Shown piece by piece: positions 15,814 to 23,675 of a stretch of 64,000 bases of DNA (position 1 is the first letter of the stretch; each line of letters opens with the position of its first letter). Made by a program: the position numbers and the translations under genes. The notes below the pieces were generated by a model. That model had not been told where the DNA came from and searched no databases. It was given only the letters and a program-made list of their open reading frames with translations. The stretch is from Cellulomonas telluris. Lineage in GTDB: Bacteria > Actinomycetota > Actinomycetes > Actinomycetales > Cellulomonadaceae. The stretch is from the NCBI RefSeq assembly GCF_004886325.1, contig NZ_QXFN01000005.1, forward strand, positions 310,001-374,000, read 5' to 3'.

Positions 15814-17316
15814 TCACCGTCCGTCCGACTCCAGCAGGCGCAGCCACACCTCGCTGAGCGTCGGGTAGGACGGCACGGCGTGCCAGAGCCGGTCGAGGGG
15901 CACCTCCCCGACGACCGCGACGGTCGCCGCGTGCAGCATGTCCGCCACGTCCGGCCCGACGAACGTGGCACCGACGAGGACGTCGCGGGCCCGGTCGACC
16001 ACCACCTGCACGCGCCCCTCGTAGTGCTCGCCGGTCACGCTCGCCGCCGCGAGCGAGCCGAGGTCGTACCCGAGGACGGCCACGTCGAGCCCGTCCCGGC
16101 GCGCCTCCTCCTCCGTCCGTCCGACCCAGGCGACCTGCGGCCGCGTGAAGACGACCTGCGGCACCGCCGCCGCATCGGCGGTCGCGCGGTAGCGGCTCCA
16201 CGGACCGGCCGCGGCCTCGCCGCCCCGCGAGAGCCCCCGCGGCACCTGCCTGCCCGGCTCCGTCCCCTCGGCACGCGGGTCGAAGCGGGCCGCGACCACG
16301 TCCCCGACGACGCGGGCGTCGTACTTGCCCTGGTGGGTGGTGCCCGTGCGGCCGGTCACGTCGCCGACGGCGAACAGCCAGCCGCCCTCGACGCCGCGGA
16401 CCTGCAGCGCGTCGTCGACCTCGAGAGCGTCCCCCGGCGTCAGGCCCAGGACCTCCAGGCCGAGGTCGTCGGTGTTCGGTCGGCGACCCGTGGCGACGAG
16501 GACCTCGTCGGCGTCGACCTGCTCGAGGCCGGCCCCGCCGCCCTCGGGTGCGGCGTGCTCCACGGTGAGGTGCACGCCGTCCTCGTCGCGGGACGCCTCG
16601 ACCACGGACGCCCCGAACGCGACCCGCACGCCGCGCTCGGTGAGCGCGCGTGCGAGGGCCTCCCCCGCGAACGGCTCGGCGCGCGGCAGGAGCCGGTCCC
16701 CGCGGACGAGGACGGTGACGGCGCTGCCCAGGTCGGCGAACGCGGTCGCCATCTCGACCGCGACGACGCCGCCGCCGACGACCGCGAGACGGGACGGCAC
16801 GGTGTGCGCGCTCGTCGCCTCGCGGCTCGTCCACGGACGCACCCCGGTCAGCCCGCCGGCGCGCGGCACGTCGGCCGCGGACCCGGTGGCGACGACGACG
16901 GCGTGCCGCGCGACGACCCGCGTGTCGACGTCCTCACGCGTGACGACGAGCTCGCGCGGCCCCGTGAAGCGGGCCTGCCCCCGCAGCAGCGTGAGACCTG
17001 CGCCCTCGACCCACGCGACCTGCCCGGCGTCGTCCCAGTGCGACGTGACCTCGTCGCGGTGGGCGAGCACGGCGGCCACGTCCACGACGCCCGTCACGGC
17101 GGCCCCCGGGGCGTCGCGGGCGGCAGCGAGCGCGTCGCCGGCCCGCAGCAGGGCCTTGGAGGGCATGCACGCCCAGTAGGAGCACTCCCCGCCCACCAGC
17201 TGGGACTCCACGAGAGCCACCGACAGGCCGGTGCGCGAGGCCCGGTCCGCAGCGTTCTCCCCCACCGCCCCGGCGCCGAGCACCACGACGTCGAACTCCT
17301 GCACCTCGCTGCTCAC
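15814..17316 (-). CDS. FAD/NAD(P)-dependent disulfide oxidoreductase (dihydrolipoamide dehydrogenase-like)
   Basis: Protein of 500 aa of the class I pyridine-nucleotide disulfide oxidoreductase family, cytoplasmic. N-terminal FAD motif VVVLGAGAVGENAA; redox pair in GGECSYWACMPSK (CxxxxC); NAD(P) motif LAVVGGGVVAVEMA near the middle; second FAD motif WLFAVGDVTGRTGTTHQGKYDA; and a C-terminal dimerisation domain with PQVVFTRPQVAWVG. The catalytic HxxxxE at the C-terminus of lipoamide dehydrogenase reads HAVPSYPTLSE. It has no 2-oxoacid dehydrogenase neighbours, so it may be a stand-alone quinone, mycothiol-like or metal reductase. GGAGG precedes GTG 17316. Confidence 0.88.
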   Translation of the reverse strand: MSSEVQEFDVVVLGAGAVGENAADRASRTGLSVALVESQLVGGECSYWACMPSKALLRAGDALAAARDAPGAAVTGVVDVAAVLAHRDEVTSHWDDAGQVAWVEGAGLTLLRGQARFTGPRELVVTREDVDTRVVARHAVVVATGSAADVPRAGGLTGVRPWTSREATSAHTVPSRLAVVGGGVVAVEMATAFADLGSAVTVLVRGDRLLPRAEPFAGEALARALTERGVRVAFGASVVEASRDEDGVHLTVEHAAPEGGGAGLEQVDADEVLVATGRRPNTDDLGLEVLGLTPGDALEVDDALQVRGVEGGWLFAVGDVTGRTGTTHQGKYDARVVGDVVAARFDPRAEGTEPGRQVPRGLSRGGEAAAGPWSRYRATADAAAVPQVVFTRPQVAWVGRTEEEARRDGLDVAVLGYDLGSLAAASVTGEHYEGRVQVVVDRARDVLVGATFVGPDVADMLHAATVAVVGEVPLDRLWHAVPSYPTLSEVWLRLLESDGR

Positions 17317-17471
17317 GCTGCCTCCCCGTCGCCGCCACGTGCCCGCCGAGGCCCGGTGGGGCACCGTCAGCAGCGTGGCAGGCGCGGGCGGGCCGCACCA
17401 CGGGGAGTCGCGGCGGGACGGGTGGCGGGGACGCGGGGCGCGGGCGGCGGCGCGAGCACCGCCGGGACGCA

Positions 17472-17508
17472 CGAAGCCCCGCCAGGTCGTCGACCTGGCG
17501 GGGCTTCG
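17472..17508. terminator. Terminator hairpin beside tRNA-Lys
   Basis: Eighteen-base near-perfect inverted repeat (CGAAGCCCCGCCAGGTCG and its complement around one T). It lies just downstream of tRNA-Lys on the minus strand and upstream of the oxidoreductase, so it most likely ends the tRNA transcript. Confidence 0.75.
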
Positions 17509-17515
17509 TCGCTGG

Positions 17516-17588
<73 letters not shown>

Positions 17589-17697
17589 GCGGCTCGTAGA
17601 GATTAGCAGGACGCGGACGCCGGCAGCGAACCGGAAAGGCCGTCCAGGGCGCCTCTGTGACCACCCTCACGGACGTGGACCGGACCGGCGGTGCAGG

Positions 17698-18045
17698 TCA
17701 GGACGCTGACGGGCCCGCCACGCCGTCCGCGGGAGCGTCGCCGTCCCACCACGCGTCCTCGGGCAGCCCCTCGTCGGCGAGCAGGTCCGCGGACGTGTCC
17801 CCCGTCGGCGTCAGCAGGTCGACCAGCAGCGCGAGCGGCACGTGCTCGGCGAGCAGCTCCTGCGCGTGCTGCGTCGCGTCGACGCCGCGCATGCCGACCA
17901 CCTGCTCGAGCGCCTGGACGGACTCGGGCATCTCGTCACCGGCGTCCGACGTGCCGGGCACCGCGCGCTCCGCGCCCTCCGGCGCCGGCCTGACCGCTGG
18001 CTCGTCCGGCGTCACCCCGTCCGGGGTCGTCCGCTCCACGTCCAC
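17698..18045 (-). CDS. Acidic hypothetical protein
   Basis: Predicted 115-aa soluble protein. The ends are disordered and acidic (starts DVERTTPDGVTPDEPAV; ends WWDGDAPADGVAGPSAS). The centre is a predicted helical stretch with ESVQALEQVVGMRGVDATQHAQELLAEHVPLALLVDLL. No membrane span or known domain is recognised. GAGG lies eight bases before GTG 18045. The amino-acid composition fits a real actinobacterial protein, but function is unknown. It stands alone between tRNA-Lys and the GroES-like gene. Confidence 0.6.
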   Translation of the reverse strand: MDVERTTPDGVTPDEPAVRPAPEGAERAVPGTSDAGDEMPESVQALEQVVGMRGVDATQHAQELLAEHVPLALLVDLLTPTGDTSADLLADEGLPEDAWWDGDAPADGVAGPSAS

Positions 18046-18163
18046 GTCGCCACCTCGTCCCCGGCCGTCCGGCCCGGTCGTCCTCGTCCCCGCCTCGTTC
18101 CTGCGTCCATCATGCGCCGGACGTGGGGCCCGGGCCGCCGCTGCGGACCCACCCGGTACAACG

Positions 18164-18505
18164 TCACAGATAGAGGCCGGTTCCCTCGCCCGTGACGCGT
18201 GGCTGCGCGACGCCGTGCACGTCCTTCTCGCGCAGCAGCAGGTAGGTGCTGCCGTCGAGCTCGACCTCGGCGCGGTCCTCCGGGTCGAACAGGACGCGGT
18301 CGCCGACCTCCACCTGCCGCACGTGCTGACCGACGGCCACCACGTCCGCCCAGGCGAGCCGCTTGCCCATCGCCGCCGTCGCCGGGATGACGATCCCCGC
18401 GCTCGACCGCCGCTCCGCGGGGTCGCCGTCCACGGCCACGAGGAGCCGGTCGTTCAGCATGCGGATGGGCAGGTCGCCGGTGCGGTCGGGGGTCGGTGCG
18501 CTCAC
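18164..18505 (-). CDS. GroES (Cpn10)-like protein
   Basis: Protein of 113 aa with the chaperonin-10 fold: IRMLNDRLLVAVDGDPAERRSSAGIVIPATA (in family terms the first strand, then the mobile-loop region), followed by DVVAVGQHVRQVEVGDRVLFDPEDRAEVELDGSTYLLLREKDV. The mobile loop is short and lacks the usual GGIVLP-TA spacing, and no groEL is nearby, so this is probably a GroES paralogue and not the main co-chaperonin. A TAGCGT box seven bases before GTG 18505 suggests a leaderless transcript. It is divergent from the peroxiredoxin gene, 68 bases away. Confidence 0.8.
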   Translation of the reverse strand: MSAPTPDRTGDLPIRMLNDRLLVAVDGDPAERRSSAGIVIPATAAMGKRLAWADVVAVGQHVRQVEVGDRVLFDPEDRAEVELDGSTYLLLREKDVHGVAQPRVTGEGTGLYL

Positions 18506-18573
18506 ACGTCCGACGCTACCCGGCGCACGTAGGGTGGTCGCCGTCCCGTCCCCACCCACGCCCAGGAGCGCCC

Positions 18574-19050
18574 GTGCCCCGCCTCGCCGTCGGCGACACC
18601 GCCCCCGACTTCACGCTGCCGACCGCGGACGGCGGCACCGTCACGCTGTCCGACCTGCGCGGGCAGCGGGTCGTCGTGTACTTCTACCCCGCGGCGGGCA
18701 CGCCGGGCTGCACGACGCAGGCCTGCGACTTCCGCGACTCGCTCGCCTCCCTGCAGGGAGCCGGCTACGCGGTGGTGGGCGTGTCCCCCGACGAGGTCGC
18801 CAAGCTCGCGGCGTTCGCCGAGGCGGAGCACCTGACGTTCCCGCTCGCGTCGGACCCGTCGCACGCGGTGCTCGAGGCGTGGGGCGCCTGGGGCGAGAAG
18901 AAGAACTACGGGCGGACGGTCACGGGCGTGATCCGCTCGACGGTCGTCGTCGACCCCGAGGGGCGCGTCGCGCTCGCGCAGTACAACGTGCGCGCCACGG
19001 GCCACGTGGCGAAGCTGCGCCGGGACCTGGGCATCGACCCGCGCCCCTGA
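18574..19050 (+). CDS. bcp: Thioredoxin-dependent peroxiredoxin, BCP/PrxQ type
   Basis: Protein of 158 aa that reduces hydrogen peroxide and organic peroxides using thioredoxin-like donors. Peroxidatic Cys46 lies in YPAAGTPGCTTQACDFRD, with the resolving Cys51 five residues later as in the intramolecular-disulfide BCP class. GDTAPDFTLPTADG at the N-terminus and the later YGRTVTGVIRSTVVVDPEG are family-typical. AGGAG is placed suitably before GTG 18574; longer upstream frames lack a ribosome-binding site. The electron donor could be the thioredoxin at 22594-22971. Confidence 0.93.
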   Translation: MPRLAVGDTAPDFTLPTADGGTVTLSDLRGQRVVVYFYPAAGTPGCTTQACDFRDSLASLQGAGYAVVGVSPDEVAKLAAFAEAEHLTFPLASDPSHAVLEAWGAWGEKKNYGRTVTGVIRSTVVVDPEGRVALAQYNVRATGHVAKLRRDLGIDPRP

Positions 19051-19101
19051 CCCTCCGCGTCGAGGGGGCGCGCGAGGGGCGTGTGCCACACTCGACCGGC
19101 C

Positions 19102-19187
19102 GCGGGAGTGGTGAAACGGCAGCCACGCCAGGTTTAGGTCCTGGTGCCCGAGAGGGCGTGCGGGTTCGACTCCCGCCTCCCGCACCA
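19102..19187 (+). tRNA. tRNA-Leu (anticodon TAG)
   Basis: Class II tRNA with a long variable arm. The acceptor GCGGGAG pairs with CTCCCGC, the anticodon loop TTTAGGT gives TAG, and the variable stem TGCCCGAGAGGGCG is present. The T arm is GCGGG-TTCGACT-CCCGC. Unlike the other tRNAs here, the 3' CCA is encoded at 19185-19187. Confidence 0.97.
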
Positions 19188-19278
19188 CGCGACGCCGCCG
19201 GGGCGCACGGCACGGCACCGGCGTCGCGGGTCCCGAGGGACAACGCGACGCCGGTGCCGCCGGCAGTGCCGGCCCGGA

Positions 19279-22200
19279 TCAGCGGAACGGCAGGGTCACC
19301 ACGGAGTCACCCGTCGTGACGGTGCTGGGCGCCGACCCGATCGCGTTCCAGAGCGCCACCCGCACGGTGCCGCCCCGCAGGTCGCCGAGCGCACCCGTCG
19401 CCCGCTCGAGCCCTGCGGCCTGCGTGTACCGCTCGGCCCCGGGGACCGGGTCCGTCGCCAGGTAGCGGTACACCTCGACGCGGTCCCACGTCCCGTCGCC
19501 GGTCAGGTCGTACGACACGGAGACGCGCGTGCCGTTGCCGACCGTGGTGCTCGCGTCGATGCCGAGGTCGAACGCCGTCGCGGCACCCGTCGCCCGGCCC
19601 GTCAGGCCCGTGGCCTGCAGGACGAGCGCGCCGGCCGGCTCCGTGGCGGTGTCGATGCCGGCCGCCGCGGGCACGGTGAGCGTGCCCGTCGCGCCCGGGG
19701 CCGCGACGAGGCGACCCGACGCTGCCGGTGCGAGCACGAAGCCCGGTGCCGGGGTCGGGGACGCGGTCGGGGTGGGCGTCGGGGCCGGAGTCGCCGTGGG
19801 CGTCGGCGTCGGCTTCGGCGTCCTGGTCGGCGTCGGCGTCGGCTCCCCGCTGGGCGCCGGCGTGGGCGACGTCGTCGGTGCCGGGCCGCCCGGTGCGCCG
19901 CCGCCGCTCCAGCGGTGCGCTCCCGTCGCGACGGTGCGGCCCGCGGGGACCTCCACGCGCGTGCCGTCGGAGAACGTGACGACCCGGGTGCGCGACGTGA
20001 CGTTCGCGGCCACGTACGTGCGCCGGCCGTCCTGCGAGAACACCGCCGAGAGCGGGTTGTCGCCGTGCACCGACGCGTCGAGCGTGCCGAGCGCCGCCAG
20101 GTTGGCGATCCAGTGGTAGGTGTGCGCCCGCGACTCGCCCTCCTCGACCGGGTAGCCGGGGTCGGCGTCGAGCAGGCGCAGCGCCCGCGGGGCGTCGCCG
20201 AGCGCGAGGTAGCTCCACAGGATGTCCTGCCACACCGTCGGCGGGCCGCCGTTGGCCTCCTCGAGCTCGGCGTAGTTCTCCACCACGTCGTCCGGCCGCA
20301 GGCCGAGGTACAGGTGCGACCCGGTGATGGGCAGGGTGTTGATGCCCTGGATCATCTCGGCCTCGCCGCTGAACCACGTCGAGTACGTGCCGCCGTCGCC
20401 CCAGACCATGCCGAGCGTCGAGTGGCCGAAGCCGTCCGGGATCGCCTCCGCCTGGTCGAACCAGTACTCCTGGATCGCGGCGGCCTGCGTCGCGTACAGG
20501 TACGCGCCCGCGTCGCGCACGGCCGTGTCCCCGGTCGCCTCGCCCCACTGCACGAGCGCCCCGGCGAAGTTCATGCCCTCGGAGCTCGACTCCTGGTTGT
20601 TGCCGGCGACGAACGCCGCGTGCCCCGCCGCCCAGTCGTGGCCGGCGTAGATGTCGAAGTCGCGCAGGTACGGGAAGCGTGTCTCGTCGCGGTCGTAGCC
20701 GTTCGCGTCGCGCACGAGCAGGTCGACCATGCCGCCGTACTGCTCGTCGTCCGCCCACGCGGGGTCGAAGCGGGCCAGCGTGGCCGCCGCGGCGACGTAG
20801 TAGCCGTAGTGGAAGTGGTGGTCGTTCAGCTCGGTGTCCGAGCCGTACGAGCCGGGGTAGCCGATGAGCGTGCCCCAGCGCGCGTCGTACGCGAACAGCT
20901 GCTCCGTCTCGCCGGGACCGGCGGTGAACCAGTCCGTCAGGGTGGCGCGGATGCGCTCGAGCGCCGCGTCCCGCAGGTCCGTGCGGCCCAGCTGGTCGGC
21001 GATCTCCACGATGCGCGTCGCGCGTCCCAGGGCCTTGCCCGTCCAGTACGTGTCGGCGCGCAGCACCGGCATCGGGTCGGCCGCGACCTCGTCGAGCAGC
21101 GCGTCGAGCCGCTCGCGCGCGTCCCCGGTCGCCGTCGCGACCGCCGGGAGCTCCGGCAGCACCCCGGTGAACGGCGTGCGCGTGGTGAACGCCGTCGCGC
21201 CGACGTACGCCGTCATCCGGCCCCGTGCGCTGGGGTACGTGCCGAAGGCGGACCCGCCCGCCACGTCGTCCACGTACCGCTGCTGGTGCGGGTACAGCGC
21301 GACCAGCGTGCCCCGCGCCGTTCCCTCGAGCGGGGTCGTGGTCAGGCGGTAGGTCGTGACGACCTCCCCGTCCTCCGGCACGTAGGAGTAGTCCGCGCGG
21401 GTGTCGGTCACCTCGGCGAACGCGACCGGCGCGAGCGCGCGCAGCGCCGCCCGCCGCTCGTCGTCGGTGGAGGACGCGTCCGTGGTCAGGGCGCCGACCG
21501 CGAGGTAGCCCTTGCCCGCGAGCGACGAGCGCAGCGTCGAGCCGTCGACCGTCCACGAGGCGCCGGTCGGCGCGAACGCGGCGTAGTCGTGCCCGTTCGC
21601 GGTGAAGCCGAGCGTCGCGCCGTCGCGGGACCAGACGCGCACCGCCGCCGACGACGTGAGGACGGCGTCGCCGCCCTCGACGTGGTACCAGCTGACGGGC
21701 AGGCCGTGGCCGATCGTCGCGCGCAGCTCCTGCTGACCGTCCGACCACGCCGGCGTGACGGTCCAGTCGGACCAGTCCGCGACCTGCACGACGGGCGCGT
21801 CGAGGCCCTCGACCCCGACGTGGACGTCCTCGGCGTAGGAGAAGTGGAACTCGCCGATGCCGCCCGGCGTCCCCGACAGGGTCGCCTCGCGCGGCGTCGA
21901 GAGGCCGAGGCCGCCCGGCGTCGGCTGGTACGAGACCGGGTGGGCGTGCAGCGGGTTGCTCGTGCGGCACTCCAGCCGCTTGTAGAGCAGGGACGACCAC
22001 CAGTCGTTGGTGGGCAGCGCGCCGTCCGGGGCGTCGGCGGTGAGGGCCGACCGCGGGTCGGCCTCGGTCGCGTCGCACCCCTCGGGCGTGGGACCGACCG
22101 GTGTCGCCGCGTAGCTGCCGGCGCCCACGGGGACCACATCGGCCCCGGACGCGACCTGCGGCAGGAGGACGACTCCCCCGGCCGCGACGGCGAGTGCGGC

Positions 22201-22308
22201 GAGCGCGGCGACGGACCGTCGCCGTCGCTTAGTCGACGGTCGGTCGTGACCGGACGTCGACCAGGACGTGGGCACGGCGGTGCCCGGTGGCAGGGACGTG
22301 TTGTGCAT
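19279..22308 (-). CDS. Secreted GH81 endo-beta-1,3-glucanase with Pro/Thr linker and C-terminal beta module
   Basis: Protein of 1009 aa predicted to cleave beta-1,3-glucans (laminarin, fungal wall glucan). After a signal sequence (RRRR then a long hydrophobic core, ending near QVASGA) comes a GH81 domain of about 700 residues. It includes PTNDWWSSLLYKR, the catalytic region ELNDHHFHYGYYVAAAA, and AGNNQESSSEGMNFAGA with the conserved glutamates. A linker of repeated PTPTPT units follows, then a 150-residue C-terminal module containing the EF-like DLTGDGTWDRVEVYRY, which may bind carbohydrate or calcium. The ATG at 22308 is preceded by a G-rich Shine-Dalgarno. A motif shared with the esterase at 46640-47824 lies about 115 bases upstream of the start. 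Confidence 0.94.
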   Translation of the reverse strand: MHNTSLPPGTAVPTSWSTSGHDRPSTKRRRRSVAALAALAVAAGGVVLLPQVASGADVVPVGAGSYAATPVGPTPEGCDATEADPRSALTADAPDGALPTNDWWSSLLYKRLECRTSNPLHAHPVSYQPTPGGLGLSTPREATLSGTPGGIGEFHFSYAEDVHVGVEGLDAPVVQVADWSDWTVTPAWSDGQQELRATIGHGLPVSWYHVEGGDAVLTSSAAVRVWSRDGATLGFTANGHDYAAFAPTGASWTVDGSTLRSSLAGKGYLAVGALTTDASSTDDERRAALRALAPVAFAEVTDTRADYSYVPEDGEVVTTYRLTTTPLEGTARGTLVALYPHQQRYVDDVAGGSAFGTYPSARGRMTAYVGATAFTTRTPFTGVLPELPAVATATGDARERLDALLDEVAADPMPVLRADTYWTGKALGRATRIVEIADQLGRTDLRDAALERIRATLTDWFTAGPGETEQLFAYDARWGTLIGYPGSYGSDTELNDHHFHYGYYVAAAATLARFDPAWADDEQYGGMVDLLVRDANGYDRDETRFPYLRDFDIYAGHDWAAGHAAFVAGNNQESSSEGMNFAGALVQWGEATGDTAVRDAGAYLYATQAAAIQEYWFDQAEAIPDGFGHSTLGMVWGDGGTYSTWFSGEAEMIQGINTLPITGSHLYLGLRPDDVVENYAELEEANGGPPTVWQDILWSYLALGDAPRALRLLDADPGYPVEEGESRAHTYHWIANLAALGTLDASVHGDNPLSAVFSQDGRRTYVAANVTSRTRVVTFSDGTRVEVPAGRTVATGAHRWSGGGAPGGPAPTTSPTPAPSGEPTPTPTRTPKPTPTPTATPAPTPTPTASPTPAPGFVLAPAASGRLVAAPGATGTLTVPAAAGIDTATEPAGALVLQATGLTGRATGAATAFDLGIDASTTVGNGTRVSVSYDLTGDGTWDRVEVYRYLATDPVPGAERYTQAAGLERATGALGDLRGGTVRVALWNAIGSAPSTVTTGDSVVTLPFR

Positions 22309-22421
22309 CGGAGAACCCCCTGACGGCGCCCTCCGGGGGGCGGTGGCGCCGCCGTCTCGTCGGGCCGGCTCCGTTGCCGACCCGTTCCGCTCCCGGCGCG
22401 ACCCCCGTTGGCCACGCACGG

Positions 22422-22440
22422 CGTGGAAGCGATCTCACCA
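22422..22440 (-). promoter_or_regulatory. Candidate operator upstream of the GH81 gene
   Basis: The plus-strand sequence CGTGGAAGCGATCTCACCA here differs by two substitutions and one inserted base from CGTCGAAGCGTTTCACCA at 47906-47923, which precedes the other secreted carbohydrate enzyme. Both sites are 80-135 bases upstream of their start codons. GAAGCG resembles half of a LacI-family operator. No other motif is evident in the 285-base gap. Confidence 0.35.
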
Positions 22441-22520
22441 CGGTAGGAACGATTCGTGCGCCGTGCATCCCGGGCGCCTCAGCCCGTCCTCAGGTGGTCT
22501 GTGTCCACCGGCACCACGCG

Positions 22521-22558
22521 CCGAGGGGCGCCCGCCGTGACCGGCGGACGCCCCTCGG
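22521..22558 (-). terminator. Terminator hairpin after thioredoxin gene
   Basis: Outer stem CCGAGGGGCG/CGCCCCTCGG and inner stem CCGCCG/CGGCGG with loop TGAC and a single C/A mismatch, about 35 bases past the thioredoxin stop. Confidence 0.7.
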
Positions 22559-22593
22559 GACGGTGCTGCTGCGCCCGGCGTACGGGCGGCGGG

Positions 22594-22971
22594 TCAGGCC
22601 TGGGCGGTCGCGCCCTGACGGGCGGCGATCTGCGCGCGGACCTCGTCCATGTCCAGCTCCTTCACCGCGCTGACGACCTGCTCCAGCGCGGGCGCCGGCA
22701 GGGCGCCGGCCTGGTTGAAGACGAGGATGCCGTCCCGGAACGCCATCAGCGTCGGGATCGAGGTGATCTGGAGCTCCGCGGCGAGCTGCTGCTCGGCCTC
22801 CGTGTCGACCTTCGCGTGCACGATCTCCGGGTGCTGCTCGGACGACGCCTCGAACACCGGGCCGAACATGCGGCACGGGCCGCACCAGGACGCCCAGAAG
22901 TCCACCAGCACGATGTCGTTGTCCTTGATGGTGTCGGCGATCGTGTCGGCGGTCAGCGCTGTCGTGGCCAT
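22594..22971 (-). CDS. trxA: Thioredoxin
   Basis: Protein of 125 aa, the cytoplasmic dithiol reductant. The WASWCGPCRMFGPVF active site has C30 and C33; the conserved cis-Pro is in TSIPTLMAFRDG. The C-terminus carries about 15 extra residues (MDEVRAQIAARQGATAQA) beyond classical thioredoxin. Start ATG 22971 has GGAGGAGAG upstream, a strong ribosome-binding site. It is monocistronic, diverging from the NUDIX gene, with a hairpin downstream. Confidence 0.95.
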   Translation of the reverse strand: MATTALTADTIADTIKDNDIVLVDFWASWCGPCRMFGPVFEASSEQHPEIVHAKVDTEAEQQLAAELQITSIPTLMAFRDGILVFNQAGALPAPALEQVVSAVKELDMDEVRAQIAARQGATAQA

Positions 22972-23108
22972 GTGCTCTCTCCTCCGTGCGGTTGCGCCCC
23001 GTACAGCGCGTGGAGGGTCCCCGGTATTCCAGGCACCGGCCCTGCGTGTACGCGGCGTCCCGCGCGCCGCTGGTCCGGGCACGGCCCGGCACGCGGTAGA
23101 ACTGCACG

Positions 23109-23663
23109 GTGACCGCGTCCGCCGAGTTCCCCCGCGACCCCGAGCGCCCCGCCGGCTGGCTCAGCCCGGAGCAGATCTCCACCGTCCGCAGCCAGGTGCC
23201 CGTCCTCTACGTCGATGCCGTGCCGGTGCGCGTCGACGAGTCCGGTGACGTCGTCGGGGTGGGGCTCCTGCTGCGCGTCACGCCCGAGGGCGTCATGTCC
23301 CGGGCGCTCGTGTCCGGGCGCGTCATGCACCACGAGCGCGTGCGCGACGCGCTGCTGCGGCACATCGAGAAGGACCTCGGCCCGATGGCGCTGCCGCACG
23401 TGCCCGCGTCGCCGCAGCCGTTCACCGTCGCCGAGTACTTCCCCACGCCCGGGGTGACGCCGTACCACGACCCCCGCCAGCACGCCGTGTCCCTCGCCTA
23501 CGTCGTGCCCGTCGCCGGCGACTGCCGGCCCCAGCAGGACGCGCTCGACCTCGCGTGGCTCACGCCGGAGGAGGCGTGCACCGAGGCCGTCCAGGTCGAG
23601 ATGAACGGCGGGCAGGGGCTGCTCCTGCGCCAGGCCATGGCCTGGGTGGGTCGCCTGCCGTAG
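23109..23663 (+). CDS. NUDIX-family protein (DUF4916-like)
   Basis: Protein of 184 aa. It has the actinobacterial GWLSPEQ opening, VPVLYVDAVPVRVD, a HIEKDLGPMALP block, FTVAEYFPTPG and the YHDPRQHAVSLAYVVPV strand. The fold is that of NUDIX hydrolases, but the canonical Nudix box GX5EX7REUXEEXGU is degenerate, so hydrolase activity is uncertain. Starts at GTG 23109. Convergent with the ABC-F gene, with only 12 bases between stops. Confidence 0.8.
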   Translation: MTASAEFPRDPERPAGWLSPEQISTVRSQVPVLYVDAVPVRVDESGDVVGVGLLLRVTPEGVMSRALVSGRVMHHERVRDALLRHIEKDLGPMALPHVPASPQPFTVAEYFPTPGVTPYHDPRQHAVSLAYVVPVAGDCRPQQDALDLAWLTPEEACTEAVQVEMNGGQGLLLRQAMAWVGRLP

Positions 23664-23675
23664 CCGGACCGGCGC

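Noticed and set aside
22381-22445. Complete LacI-type palindrome upstream of GH81
   Set aside because: Only one half-site (GGAAGCG) is clear; symmetry fails in the middle, so it is reported only as a shared motif.
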